Position numbers and translations under genes: made by a program. A stretch of 64,000 nucleotides of DNA from Phycisphaerae bacterium (GTDB lineage: Bacteria; Planctomycetota; Phycisphaerae; UBA1845), in contig JANQQK010000028.1 of the NCBI GenBank assembly GCA_028289375.1, positions 193,318 to 257,317 of the forward strand, given 5' to 3'. How positions within the stretch are numbered: the stretch's first letter is position 1; every line of letters starts with the position of its first letter. Positions 36,203 to 45,417 of the stretch are shown one piece after another. The notes under the pieces were generated by a model. That model was not told the origin of the DNA. It did no database searches and saw only the letters and a list, made by a program, of their open reading frames with translations.

Positions 36203-36215
36203 CCGAAAAATGGTG

Positions 36216-36243
36216 TTGACTAGGCCTTGGCGATACCTACAAT
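36216..36243 (+). promoter_or_regulatory. strong sigma70-type promoter
   Basis: TTGACT (36216-36221) and TACAAT (36238-36243) lie 16 bp apart; each matches the consensus at five of six positions. The region upstream is A/T-rich (TTTTTTCCGAAAAA), as in an UP element. Transcription would begin near 36250 and run through a leader of about 385 nt into the FG-GAP gene. Confidence 0.7.
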
Positions 36244-36502
36244 TCGCCCGCGTTGGACATGACGGGGTGACCATGAATGGGCATGGCCATTGTCGTCATA
36301 GAGCACGGAGGCTCGCTGCAATCGAGGCTGGCGCGTAATCGATTGCGGCGGAAAAGCCACCACCTCCCCACGCTCGGGAAGGCCTATACGGACTCGTATG
36401 AGAACATGTTGACGTTGTTGGGTGTTAGGCAGCGTCTGAAAGAGGATCCGGTTGAGACTGGCCTGTAGCCAACGTTCATTGGTTGTGCATTTGAGGTTTG
36501 TG

Positions 36503-36528
36503 TTTCGCCCTGCGCGCTGCGGGCGAAA
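36503..36528 (+). promoter_or_regulatory. hairpin in the leader of the FG-GAP gene
   Basis: TTTCGCCC (36503-36510) pairs perfectly with GGGCGAAA (36521-36528) over a 10 nt loop. It ends about 105 nt before the start codon and is not followed by a T run. It may stabilise the leader RNA. Confidence 0.4.
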
Positions 36529-36632
36529 CTGTCCATAGGAATTACGTGATGTTGAGTCGAGCGAGAGTCCGTCAAGCGAAGCAGCGTGAAATGCGGACTA
36601 CGCGGAACGGTTGTACTGGAGGATTTGGTCGA

Positions 36633-39600
36633 ATGATAGGGTCAAGTATGAATGGTACGAAAGGCCGGACCACGTTTGCGACAAGTCTGCGTGCCGGCAC
36701 GTTGTTTGCCGCGCTGGCTGTGCTGACGCTGGCAATTCCGGGTTGTCCGCCGCCGGTAAATCCGTGCGAGTCGGATGCTGATTGTGGTGAGAATCAGACG
36801 TGCAACGTCGAGTCGGGAATGTGCGAAGATGTACCCCCGCCGACGCCATGCATGGATGATTCCGAGTGCGCTGACGGTGAAGTTTGCACCGATGGTGTCT
36901 GCGTTGAAGACACGAGCTGCATGACGGACGCAGATTGTGCTGACGGCGAAGTCTGCAACGAAGGTGTCTGCGAGGCTGCTCCGCCGGCCACGCCGCTTGA
37001 GGAGGCCAACGATACTGTCGACTTCGACGGTCTCGAGGAAGGCAGTGACGTCACACTGAACGCTCCTGACTTCGGTGCTCTCGCTCAGAACGAAGGTTGC
37101 ACCTGCACGTGGAGTGCGGATGGCGCCGGTACGTTCGATCCGAACGGCACGGAAGAGTCCTGCACGACGACGTACTCGCCGGCGACCGACGACACGTCGA
37201 TCACCGTCGACATCACCTGCGAAGGTGAGACGCGTTCAAGTGCGCAGGACGTGACGGTTGGCATGATGCCGCCGCCTCCTGGTTTCTCAGTTGCTTTGGA
37301 TTGCCCTGAGAATGCAGATCCAGGCACCACGTTTGCTGTGACCGCGACGGCTTCGGGTCAGTCCGGTGATGTTACCTTCGAGGTAACCGCCTCGACCGGT
37401 ACGATCGACGACAACACGTCGGCGACGCCGCAGATTACGCTGGATGGCAGTGCTATCGGTTCCTCGACTGTTTCGGTCACGGCGACGGACACTGTCACCG
37501 ACGACAACGGTACGCCGGACGATGACAGCGATGACATGACGACGACCGAGACCGCCACCGCGATGTGCACGGTCACGATCAACACGAATCCGCTTTCGGT
37601 GAATGCTGGTGCGGATCGTATTCTGTTCCCGAACACCACCGATTTCGGTGGTGCTGCTGCCTTCTCGGCTGGTGGCCAGATGACGTCGGGTGCGACCGGC
37701 GGTACGGTTCCGACCATCACGGGTGTTGTGAACCGCGGTGACGACTCAGATGTTTCGGTGAACTGGGAAATCGTTTCGGTTCCGACGGGTGCGAGCGTCA
37801 ATGACGTGACCATCCTGAACTCAAGCTCGCGGAACATGACGTACCTGATCATCCCGACGCTGACAAACACGGCGTCGACGATCCTGAACACGGGCGTTTC
37901 CGGCTCGAACACCAACACGGTGATTCCGGGTTCGTACACGTTCCGCGTCACGGTGAGCGATCTGATTACGGGTGATACGGCCAATGATGAGGTTGTTCAC
38001 ACGCTGATTCCGGGCTTTGCGATCGCAGCTGCTGCGACGCCTGGTTCGCTTCAGGGTATCGCGAATGCTCCGCAGAACCTGACGAACTACACGATTTCGC
38101 CGAATTCGCTGAATCTTCCAGTGAAGATTCTGTCGCTCGTCGAAGGCCAGCTCGAGTACTCGCTGCGTGATGCGTTTGACAACACGCAGGGTACTGCTCC
38201 GCTCGACTTCGATCAGAGTGGTGCGATCACTGGTACGGATACAGGCTTCCTGTACGACGACTTCACGGCGGTTCAGACGCTGAATCAGACGACGCTGACC
38301 GAAACGACGGACGGCGCCCTGATCGACGACGAGGCAGAGGTTACGAGCACGACGCGTGGTACGTACATTCTGCAGTCGGCCCTCTCCGCTGGTGCTGCCA
38401 GTGTTGCCGCTTCGCCGGCAGGTGGTCTTGCCACCTTCCACGTGCAGACGACGCTTCCGTCGACCCTGGACACCCGCGCGAACTTCGCATCGTCGACGCT
38501 TAGCCACTTCGGTCTGGTCAACAGCACGATGAGCACGTCGAACGCTGCCGTCTTCAGCCGTGCAACGGCGATCCACGGTGCCCGCGCTGCTCAGAATGCC
38601 GAGAGCTGGTATGCCGCAACGGCTGCGACCTGCTGCGACATCAATGGCGACGGTTGGGAAGAGCTGCTGCTCGGTATCAACGAGGATCTCGACGGTTCGG
38701 CCGGCGACCTCGGTGTGGCGATTGTTCGCGGTCTGGGTGCTGACCCAACCGTGGCCACCAACTCGCCGCTGAACAACAGTGCTCACAACTTCGGCACGCT
38801 GTCCGGTACCACCGATGGTGGTGACGGCGACGATCTCGGTGATCCGAACGGCACGACGCTCGTCGATGTCTTCAGCGTCAGCGCTGCCGCTGGTGCCGCT
38901 GAGTTCATCACGGACCTCGAGTGCTGCGATCTGGACAACGACGGCAACCTTGATCTGGTTGTTGGTGAGCCGGGCTTCGGTACGAATGCCCAGGCTGGTC
39001 GCGTCCACATCTACTACGGTACGGCCAACACTGGCTTCGCCCAGAACCCATGGACAGCCAACGGTAGCACGGTTGCCGGTGGTGGCGGTGGCGCGCTGGT
39101 GACGCCTGTCGTTCTCGCTCGTACCGATGCGGCTGCCACGGACTACGATCTGTTCGGCTACCGTGTTGAGTGCTGTGACTACAACAACGATGGCGTTGAT
39201 GACCTCGTCGTCTCGGCTCCGGGTGGTGGTGGCACGACCGCCAGTGCTCAGGTTGCCACGAACGTCGCTGTTGCTGGTGCTCAGGGTCCTGTGACGACGG
39301 TTGCTGTTGATGACAGTGCTGGTGGTGCTGCGACCCTCACGTCGCTGGCCGTTGGTGATCTCATCGAGTTTGGTACTGAGAATGCCTTCCGTCGCGTTGT
39401 TTCGACGGCTGCGACCGGTACGGGCCAGATCGTGATCGATCGTCCTGTCACGGTTGCTGACAATAGCATCGTCAACGAGCTGACCGGTGCAACCGGCGCG
39501 GTTTACGGCTTTGCTGGATCGATCGTTCGTCTTGCGAACACGACCGTTAATGACACCGGCTCGAACGCTGGTTTCCGTCTGGTTCCGACCAGTGCTCAGT

Positions 39601-40406
39601 CCGGTGACTTCACGGGTGCTGCACTCTGGTGCGACGACGTCAGTGGCGATGGTGTTGCTGACATCGTTTACGGTGCACCGGGTCGTCAGGACTCGGCTGC
39701 GACGCCGAACCAGAATGCTGGTGCGGTTCTCGTTCTCAACGGTGGAAACCTGACCGGCTCGATCTCGACGGTTAGCCGCATCTACGAAGGTAATGCTGCT
39801 CACCTCGGTTTCGGTCGCGACGTTATCTGCACCGACTTCAACGGTGATGGCACGCGTGACCTCGTCGTCAGTGCACTCGTCGGTGATACGACGGACGGTC
39901 TGGATGTTGTGACCAAGGCTGGTCGCATCTTCTTTATCCCGAGCACGGTTGCCACCGTTCAGTCGAGCCAGATCGGTGTTGCCGGTCAGGCACAGCTTTC
40001 GGCTCAGCCGCAGATCACGGGTGGCACAAGCGATTCGAACATCGGTGTTCGTTTGTGCTCCGCTGATTTCAATCAGGACGGCCTGCAGGATGTGTTCACG
40101 TCCGGTTCGTCGACAACGGCTGCGAACAACGTTGGTCTCCTGATCAACGGTAACGCGGCATTCGGTGCGACCGTGACGGCCAGCACAACGTTCAGCGACG
40201 GCAACGCCGCACTGTTCCGTGCACCTGCACTGGTTGCTCTTGAAACCGGTCTGGATCCGGATGGTGTTCTGTACTTCGCTGCAGACGCCTGCCTCTTCTG
40301 CGATGTCAATGGCGACCAGGTCACTGACCTGTTCTTCAGCGGAACGCAGGCTGCTCCGTCTGACGCCTACGCCGTTTACGGTGCGACGTCGACGCCAGCT
40401 CCGTAA
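36633..40406 (+). CDS. large FG-GAP repeat lipoprotein, probably highly expressed
   Basis: A protein of 1257 residues. The lipoprotein signal ends LTLAIPGC. A Cys-rich stretch follows with three CxxDxxC-type units (SDADCGENQTC, DDSECADGEVC, TDADCADGEVC), then Ig-like beta-rich domains to about residue 640, and a C-terminal half with FG-GAP blades such as DINGDGWEELLLG, DLDNDGNLDLVVG, DYNNDGVDDLVVS, DFNGDGTRDLVVS and DVNGDQVTDLFFS. The start ATG at 36633 has GGAGGA 9 nt upstream, better than any other start in the frame. Codons favour GCT, GGT and CGT over the GCC and GGC of neighbours, as in highly expressed genes. It stands alone between its own promoter and terminator. Confidence 0.88.
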   Translation: MIGSSMNGTKGRTTFATSLRAGTLFAALAVLTLAIPGCPPPVNPCESDADCGENQTCNVESGMCEDVPPPTPCMDDSECADGEVCTDGVCVEDTSCMTDADCADGEVCNEGVCEAAPPATPLEEANDTVDFDGLEEGSDVTLNAPDFGALAQNEGCTCTWSADGAGTFDPNGTEESCTTTYSPATDDTSITVDITCEGETRSSAQDVTVGMMPPPPGFSVALDCPENADPGTTFAVTATASGQSGDVTFEVTASTGTIDDNTSATPQITLDGSAIGSSTVSVTATDTVTDDNGTPDDDSDDMTTTETATAMCTVTINTNPLSVNAGADRILFPNTTDFGGAAAFSAGGQMTSGATGGTVPTITGVVNRGDDSDVSVNWEIVSVPTGASVNDVTILNSSSRNMTYLIIPTLTNTASTILNTGVSGSNTNTVIPGSYTFRVTVSDLITGDTANDEVVHTLIPGFAIAAAATPGSLQGIANAPQNLTNYTISPNSLNLPVKILSLVEGQLEYSLRDAFDNTQGTAPLDFDQSGAITGTDTGFLYDDFTAVQTLNQTTLTETTDGALIDDEAEVTSTTRGTYILQSALSAGAASVAASPAGGLATFHVQTTLPSTLDTRANFASSTLSHFGLVNSTMSTSNAAVFSRATAIHGARAAQNAESWYAATAATCCDINGDGWEELLLGINEDLDGSAGDLGVAIVRGLGADPTVATNSPLNNSAHNFGTLSGTTDGGDGDDLGDPNGTTLVDVFSVSAAAGAAEFITDLECCDLDNDGNLDLVVGEPGFGTNAQAGRVHIYYGTANTGFAQNPWTANGSTVAGGGGGALVTPVVLARTDAAATDYDLFGYRVECCDYNNDGVDDLVVSAPGGGGTTASAQVATNVAVAGAQGPVTTVAVDDSAGGAATLTSLAVGDLIEFGTENAFRRVVSTAATGTGQIVIDRPVTVADNSIVNELTGATGAVYGFAGSIVRLANTTVNDTGSNAGFRLVPTSAQSGDFTGAALWCDDVSGDGVADIVYGAPGRQDSAATPNQNAGAVLVLNGGNLTGSISTVSRIYEGNAAHLGFGRDVICTDFNGDGTRDLVVSALVGDTTDGLDVVTKAGRIFFIPSTVATVQSSQIGVAGQAQLSAQPQITGGTSDSNIGVRLCSADFNQDGLQDVFTSGSSTTAANNVGLLINGNAAFGATVTASTTFSDGNAALFRAPALVALETGLDPDGVLYFAADACLFCDVNGDQVTDLFFSGTQAAPSDAYAVYGATSTPAP

Positions 40407-40459
40407 GGTGTTGAATCATGCTTGGTCGGCGATCTGATCGCCGGCTGAGATCAGGACGA

Positions 40460-40501
40460 AAGGTCCGGCTGTCCCGAGTGGGCAGCCGGGCCTTTTCTTT
40501 T
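40460..40501 (+). terminator. strong rho-independent terminator
   Basis: A 12-bp stem (40460-40471 with 40483-40494, one G-T pair) closes an 11 nt loop and is followed by TTCTTTT. It lies 54 bp past the FG-GAP stop codon. Confidence 0.85.
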
Positions 40502-40555
40502 CGCTTCGACTCATGCTTGCGGTTGTGTGTCGTTGTCATCGGTATGACGGATTTC

Positions 40556-40575
40556 TTGACAGGACGGCGTGTCAA
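40556..40575. promoter_or_regulatory. palindromic element TTGACA-8-TGTCAA
   Basis: TTGACA (40556-40561) and TGTCAA (40570-40575) form a perfect inverted repeat. The left arm is a perfect -35 box but no good -10 box lies 16 to 18 bp downstream. It may be a -35 box within an operator for the gene at 40607. Confidence 0.35.
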
Positions 40576-40606
40576 CGCGACTGTTGCCGTAGGACACGTT
40601 GGGTCT

Positions 40607-42436
40607 ATGAAAATGTTGGGTTTGGGTTTCATGATGAACAACTTGAAATGCGCGTTGATGGTGGCGGTGACGCTTGCGGCGACCGTGGCAGGTCAGGAGG
40701 AATTCGTCGGCTCGAAGGCGCGAGAAGAGCGCGTTGGCCTTCCTTTGTCCACGGCACGGATGATGACGGATCACCTGCGCGCGATGGGCATCGCGTGGGA
40801 CCGTCCCTGGGCGACGACCAAGGACATGGAGCGGATCGATCGCCTTGCACCGCTCACCCTCGATGAGTGGAAGATGTTGGCTGATGAAGCGTCGACGTTG
40901 CACGCTGGGGTGACGGATGAACGGTTGCAGATGTTCGCGGCGTCGCGTGAGGTGAATCTCGGAAGCGTCGACGGCGTGGCCGCAACTGCGAACGTCGACA
41001 AGTCAGCCGTTCTGGACGCCGTTCGCATGCAGGTGGCTATTCTGGAGCGCGCGGAGAAGTGGGGCTCTGAGACGATCACGGTCGAGGACGCTGAGATCGA
41101 CGCGTACATCGAGGATGTTCTGCGTGAGGTGGAGATCGCGACGGCGGTTCTGAAATCAGAAGATTTTCTGCACAAGGTCGAGGCGCCGGCGGATGAAGCG
41201 TTGGCGGCGTTCTTCGCGTCGCAGCAGGGCGATTCCTGCGACTCGTCGCGGTACGTCATTCCGCACCGTGTGCGGTTTGAGTACATCGAACTGAAGCGTG
41301 CGTCGATCAAGGCCATGATCAATCCGGATGAGACGGCGTTGCAGGACTATTTCGCGCAGTATCGTGCGGAACGATGGGATGGTGAGTCGTTCGAGGATGT
41401 GCGGGCTGACGTGGCTGAGACGTACAAGACCGCGTTGGCTGGCGGAATCGCAAAACAGGTGATGGAGGGGTTGAAAGCTGACTTGAATGCCCCCTGGAAG
41501 AGCGCGAAGGTTGGCGATGATGGTTTTCCGGTGGCACCGGTGGCGGTGGCTGCGACGGATTACCTTCAGCGCGTGGCGGCCGATACCGCACGGCGGCTGA
41601 ACGTACCGCTGGCTGTTGTTGATTCGGGGCTTGTGACGGCGGAGGAGCTGGCGACGCTCGAGGGGATCAGTGCGTCGCGGTGGTATCCTGAAGACGGACT
41701 GCCGGTCAAGTTCCAGTTTCTGCCGATGGCGGTGCAGGGCATCAAGAAGAAACCGCGCCCCGGTTCGCGCGACTGGGCGTTTGCGATGTATGAGCCGACC
41801 GATGTGTTGATGGCCAAGACGCCGGGCGAGGGGAGTTCAGCGTGGTACATTGGCAGGGTTGTCGAAGTGGCGGAGCCGAAACCCGCGCCGGATCTGTACT
41901 GGGATTTTGAGCGGGTGCGGAGCGACTGGCAGCGTGCCGAAGCAGCCAGGATCGCTGAATCGCACGCGAAACAGCTGCTCAACGACGCGGCGTCGGTTGG
42001 CTTGCTGACGGCGTGGGAGGGTTGGGTTGAAAAGGATGATTTGTCGGCGTCGATTTTGATCACGCCGGAGCCGTTCTCGAAACGGACAGAAACGGGCGGC
42101 GAATTCGCGGTGACGCACATCGCAACGCGGGTCGCCAAGGTGCGCGGTGTTGAAGATCGTTCGTTCGTTCCGCAATGTTTCACTTTGGCCGACGATGTGA
42201 TATCGGCTGCGAAGACGTCCGGGCAGGTACCGTCGGTACTGGCTGGTGCGATGCCGCTGGCGAATGATGCGGGTTGGGCGGTCGTGGAGTTTCTGAAGTT
42301 CTACGAACCGCCCGAGGTGCCGACGGATCAACGGGCGCGGGTCGCGCATCGCTTGCGAATTGAGAAGTTCTACCGCAAGATTCTGCAGTGGTTCGACCCG
42401 GCCGCGATTCGCATGCGTGCCGCCAAGCGCGGGTAG
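40607..42436 (+). CDS. exported SurA/PpiD-like protein (putative folding factor)
   Basis: A protein of 609 residues with a signal peptide (CALMVAVTLAATVAG). The middle part has VEAPADEALAAFFASQQ, YVIPHRVRFEYIELK and NPDETALQDYFAQYRAERW, then FEDVRADVAETYKTALAGG, a layout that resembles the N- and C-terminal chaperone helices of SurA/PpiD/PrsA around a parvulin core. I do not see the parvulin catalytic motif clearly, so prolyl isomerase activity is doubtful. It may help exported proteins fold. I chose the ATG at 40607; ATGs at 40613, 40631 and 40634 would also keep the signal peptide. purL follows after 92 bp. Confidence 0.6.
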   Translation: MKMLGLGFMMNNLKCALMVAVTLAATVAGQEEFVGSKAREERVGLPLSTARMMTDHLRAMGIAWDRPWATTKDMERIDRLAPLTLDEWKMLADEASTLHAGVTDERLQMFAASREVNLGSVDGVAATANVDKSAVLDAVRMQVAILERAEKWGSETITVEDAEIDAYIEDVLREVEIATAVLKSEDFLHKVEAPADEALAAFFASQQGDSCDSSRYVIPHRVRFEYIELKRASIKAMINPDETALQDYFAQYRAERWDGESFEDVRADVAETYKTALAGGIAKQVMEGLKADLNAPWKSAKVGDDGFPVAPVAVAATDYLQRVAADTARRLNVPLAVVDSGLVTAEELATLEGISASRWYPEDGLPVKFQFLPMAVQGIKKKPRPGSRDWAFAMYEPTDVLMAKTPGEGSSAWYIGRVVEVAEPKPAPDLYWDFERVRSDWQRAEAARIAESHAKQLLNDAASVGLLTAWEGWVEKDDLSASILITPEPFSKRTETGGEFAVTHIATRVAKVRGVEDRSFVPQCFTLADDVISAAKTSGQVPSVLAGAMPLANDAGWAVVEFLKFYEPPEVPTDQRARVAHRLRIEKFYRKILQWFDPAAIRMRAAKRG

Positions 42437-42528
42437 CAGCGAGCCACGCCGAAACGCGGAGCGGCTGTCTGAAGATCCGCTGCGACTGAGAGCGCATGCG
42501 AAGAAAGGGCATCAGCTTGGGGGATAGC

Positions 42529-45417
42529 ATGGCCGAGACGTGGCGCGTGCGCGTGGTGCCCAAGCGTGGTGATTTCGATGTCGCCGGGGCCGAGAAACTG
42601 CGTGAAGTGCATGCGCTCGGAATGCAACATGTCTCGATGGTGCGTTCTGCAACCATCTACGAACTGCGTGGCCATCTTGATGAACCGGTTGTTCGAAGAT
42701 TGGCGGATGACCTGCTGTGCGATGCCGTCAATCAGCGGGCGGTCGTTGTGCGCGTGGCCAATGACGTGCCGACGGATGTGGCGACCGTAGAGGTGTTCTT
42801 TCGTCCTGGCGTGATGGACGCGGTGGCGTTGACGGCGATGACGTCGCTGCGGCGGTTGATGGCGTCGTGGGGCGGTGAATCGGGTGCGATTGATGCGGTT
42901 CGGACTGGTATTCGATATGAGATTGAAGGCGTCGCGGACCGGGCGGAGTTGGAGACGCTGACGCGCGGTGTGCTGGTCAACGATTGCGTGCAACAGGCGA
43001 CGCTAAGCGGTTTCGGAGAGACCGTCGTCGCGAGTCGGTGGGTGACGGCGCCGTTGTCGGCTGATCAGGACGTACGAAGGGTGCAGATCCGCGGCCGCGA
43101 CGATGCCGCCTTGGACGCGGTGTCACGCGACGGCCATCTGTTCCTGAATACCGAGGAAATGCGGGCGATTCAGCGTCATTACGATGCGCTGGGACGCGAC
43201 CCGACCGACATCGAACTCGAGACGCTGGCCCAGACATGGTCAGAACACTGCGTGCACAAGACGCTCAAGGCCGACGTCTGGTACGAAGGCGATGATTTTG
43301 GACGTGATGGTCACGTCGAGCTGCGATTCGACAATCTGCTGAAAACCACGATCGTACATGCCACGCGAACGTTGGATTGCGAGTGGTGTTTGTCGGTGTT
43401 TGATGACAACGCCGGCGTCATTGCGTTCGACGATGACCACGGGATCGCCTTCAAGGTCGAGACACACAACCGACCGTCGGCCATCGAACCGTACGGCGGT
43501 GCCGCGACGGGCATCGGCGGCTGCATCCGCGATATCATGGGCTGCGGACTCGGGGCCAAACCGGTTGCGAACACGGACGTATTTTGCGTGGCGGACCCGC
43601 GCTGGTCGGCGGATCGATTGCCGCAGGGCGTGCTGCATCCGCGTCGCGTGTTGAACGGCGTCGTGCAGGGCGTTCGGGATTACGGCAACCGCATGGGCAT
43701 TCCGACGGTCAACGGCGCGATTCTGTTCGAGAAACGTTACCTGACCAATCCGCTGGTTTTTTGCGGATGTGTTGGCCTGTTGCCCAGGCGGTTCGTGCAC
43801 AAGGAGGCGAGGGCGGGCGATTGCATCGTGGTGCTTGGCGGGCGGACCGGTCGCGACGGCATTCATGGGGCAACGTTTTCATCGGGCGGGTTGACCGACC
43901 GACACGCGGAGGATTTCGCACACGCGGTGCAGATTGGCCACCCGATCGAGCAGAAGCGGGTGCTTGAGGCGGTCCTGCGGGCGCGTAACGAGGCGTCGGG
44001 TTGTTTGTTCAACGCCATCACCGATTGCGGTGCGGGCGGTTTGAGCAGCGCCATCGGCGAGATGGGTGAGAAACTCGGGGCGACCGTTCACCTTGAGAAG
44101 GTCCCGTTGAAGTATGAAGGCCTGCGTTATGACGAGATCTGGATATCCGAAGCCCAGGAACGGATGGTCCTGTCTGTGCCACCGGAGAATGTCAAACGCC
44201 TGATCGAAATTGCAGCCGCAGAGGAAACCGAAGCCACGGTTGTCGGCACGTTTGAAGCGACCGGTCTGTTGCGTTTGATGTTCGGCGGTACACTCGTTGG
44301 CGAATTGGATTTGGCGTTCCTGCACGAAGGACTGCCACGTCGCAAGCTGAAGGCGACGTGGACCAAGCCGGAGACGATCAAATCGGAAATCGTGCCCGAT
44401 GCCGTCGACAACAAAGTCTTCCTGCACAAGCTTCATGAACTGAACATCGCGTCCAAGCAGTGGGTTATTCGCCAGTATGATCATGAAGTGCAGGGCGGAA
44501 GTTCGGTCAAGCCGCTTGTCGGGCCTGGCATTGGTCCGTCGGACGCGGCCGTGGTCCGACCGCTGCTGACCAGCGATCGCGGATTCGCCGTGGCGTGCGG
44601 TTTGTGCCCGCAGGAAAGCGATCGCGATCCGTATACCATGGCGATTTATGCCGTCGACGAAGCCATCCGGAACGTCGTCTGTGTCGGTGGTGATCTGTCG
44701 CGAACCGCAATCCTCGACAATTTCAGTTGGGGCGACGTGTCGCGTGAGGAATCGGTGGGGGCGTTGGTGCGGGCGTGCGTCGGGGCGAAGGACGCCGCCA
44801 TCGCGTACGGCACGCCGTTCATTTCTGGCAAGGATTCGCTGAACAATCAGTTCACGCTGGCGGCGGAGGATGCCGAGCGTCTCGATTTACCGCAACACAT
44901 GCAGATTCCGCATACTCTGCTGATCAGTGCGATCAGCGTGATCGCGGATGTGACGCGCTGCGTGACGATGGACCTGAAGTGCGTCGGCTCGTCGCTTGTC
45001 TACGTGCGGAGCGATTCTGTCGATGACCTTGACGCGATGATGGACGTGCATCGCGCTGTGGCGGGTTGGATCGCCGATGGACGCGTGTTGGCCGCCCATG
45101 ACGTCAGCGACGGCGGCGTCGGTGTGACGTTGGCGGAGATGTGCATTGCGTCGAATCTCAGCATCAACGTTGATGTCGGGCGAGTATCGACAGAAACCAA
45201 CGATGGCGCGTTGCTGTTTGGCGAGAGGCCTTGTGCTTATGTGCTGGAATGGGCGGATGGTAACGGACCTGACGATGATCGGGGGCTTCCGCTGGGCAAG
45301 GTTGTCGGCGATGCGACGATGACGATCAATCGCGATGGTCGAGAGGTTGTCTTGCTGGCGGTCAAGGACATGCGGACAGTTTGGTCGCAGGCGTTGGAAC
45401 GGGCGATGGGTGTTTAG
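42529..45417 (+). CDS. purL: phosphoribosylformylglycinamidine synthase PurL with PurS-like N-terminus
   Basis: A protein of 962 residues. The N-terminal 190 residues contain two segments that look like PurS (WRVRVVPKRGDFD near the start, and VATVEVFFRPGVMDAVAL near residue 85). The PurL core starts with TWSEHCVHKT near 238, the catalytic His region, then the ATP site GAATGIGGCIRD near 325 and the second half with a related fold (GPGIGPSDAAV). It makes FGAM from FGAR together with PurQ, whose gene follows immediately. The ATG at 42529 has GGGGGA a few bases upstream; one at 42496 would add 11 residues. Confidence 0.92.
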   Translation: MAETWRVRVVPKRGDFDVAGAEKLREVHALGMQHVSMVRSATIYELRGHLDEPVVRRLADDLLCDAVNQRAVVVRVANDVPTDVATVEVFFRPGVMDAVALTAMTSLRRLMASWGGESGAIDAVRTGIRYEIEGVADRAELETLTRGVLVNDCVQQATLSGFGETVVASRWVTAPLSADQDVRRVQIRGRDDAALDAVSRDGHLFLNTEEMRAIQRHYDALGRDPTDIELETLAQTWSEHCVHKTLKADVWYEGDDFGRDGHVELRFDNLLKTTIVHATRTLDCEWCLSVFDDNAGVIAFDDDHGIAFKVETHNRPSAIEPYGGAATGIGGCIRDIMGCGLGAKPVANTDVFCVADPRWSADRLPQGVLHPRRVLNGVVQGVRDYGNRMGIPTVNGAILFEKRYLTNPLVFCGCVGLLPRRFVHKEARAGDCIVVLGGRTGRDGIHGATFSSGGLTDRHAEDFAHAVQIGHPIEQKRVLEAVLRARNEASGCLFNAITDCGAGGLSSAIGEMGEKLGATVHLEKVPLKYEGLRYDEIWISEAQERMVLSVPPENVKRLIEIAAAEETEATVVGTFEATGLLRLMFGGTLVGELDLAFLHEGLPRRKLKATWTKPETIKSEIVPDAVDNKVFLHKLHELNIASKQWVIRQYDHEVQGGSSVKPLVGPGIGPSDAAVVRPLLTSDRGFAVACGLCPQESDRDPYTMAIYAVDEAIRNVVCVGGDLSRTAILDNFSWGDVSREESVGALVRACVGAKDAAIAYGTPFISGKDSLNNQFTLAAEDAERLDLPQHMQIPHTLLISAISVIADVTRCVTMDLKCVGSSLVYVRSDSVDDLDAMMDVHRAVAGWIADGRVLAAHDVSDGGVGVTLAEMCIASNLSINVDVGRVSTETNDGALLFGERPCAYVLEWADGNGPDDDRGLPLGKVVGDATMTINRDGREVVLLAVKDMRTVWSQALERAMGV

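Larger units (their letters stand above)
35921..36632. other. long spacer: terminator, strong promoter and 390-nt leader of the FG-GAP gene
   Basis: About 710 bp without a firm gene. A terminator (36180-36202) ends the housekeeping run, a strong promoter (36216-36243) follows directly, and then comes a long leader with a perfect 8-bp hairpin (36503-36528) and a smaller one near 36388-36401. A 63-codon frame (36277-36468) in the leader is noted but not called. The first 250 bp hold no feature I recognise. Confidence 0.6.

Noticed and set aside
36277..36468. 63-codon frame in the leader of the FG-GAP gene
   Set aside because: A plausible ribosome-binding site exists, but I see no family resemblance, so I list it only as a leader feature.
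37821..39803. 660-codon open frame on the minus strand
   Set aside because: It is antisense to the FG-GAP gene; its Arg/Thr-rich protein has no motif, while the plus strand has clear FG-GAP blades.
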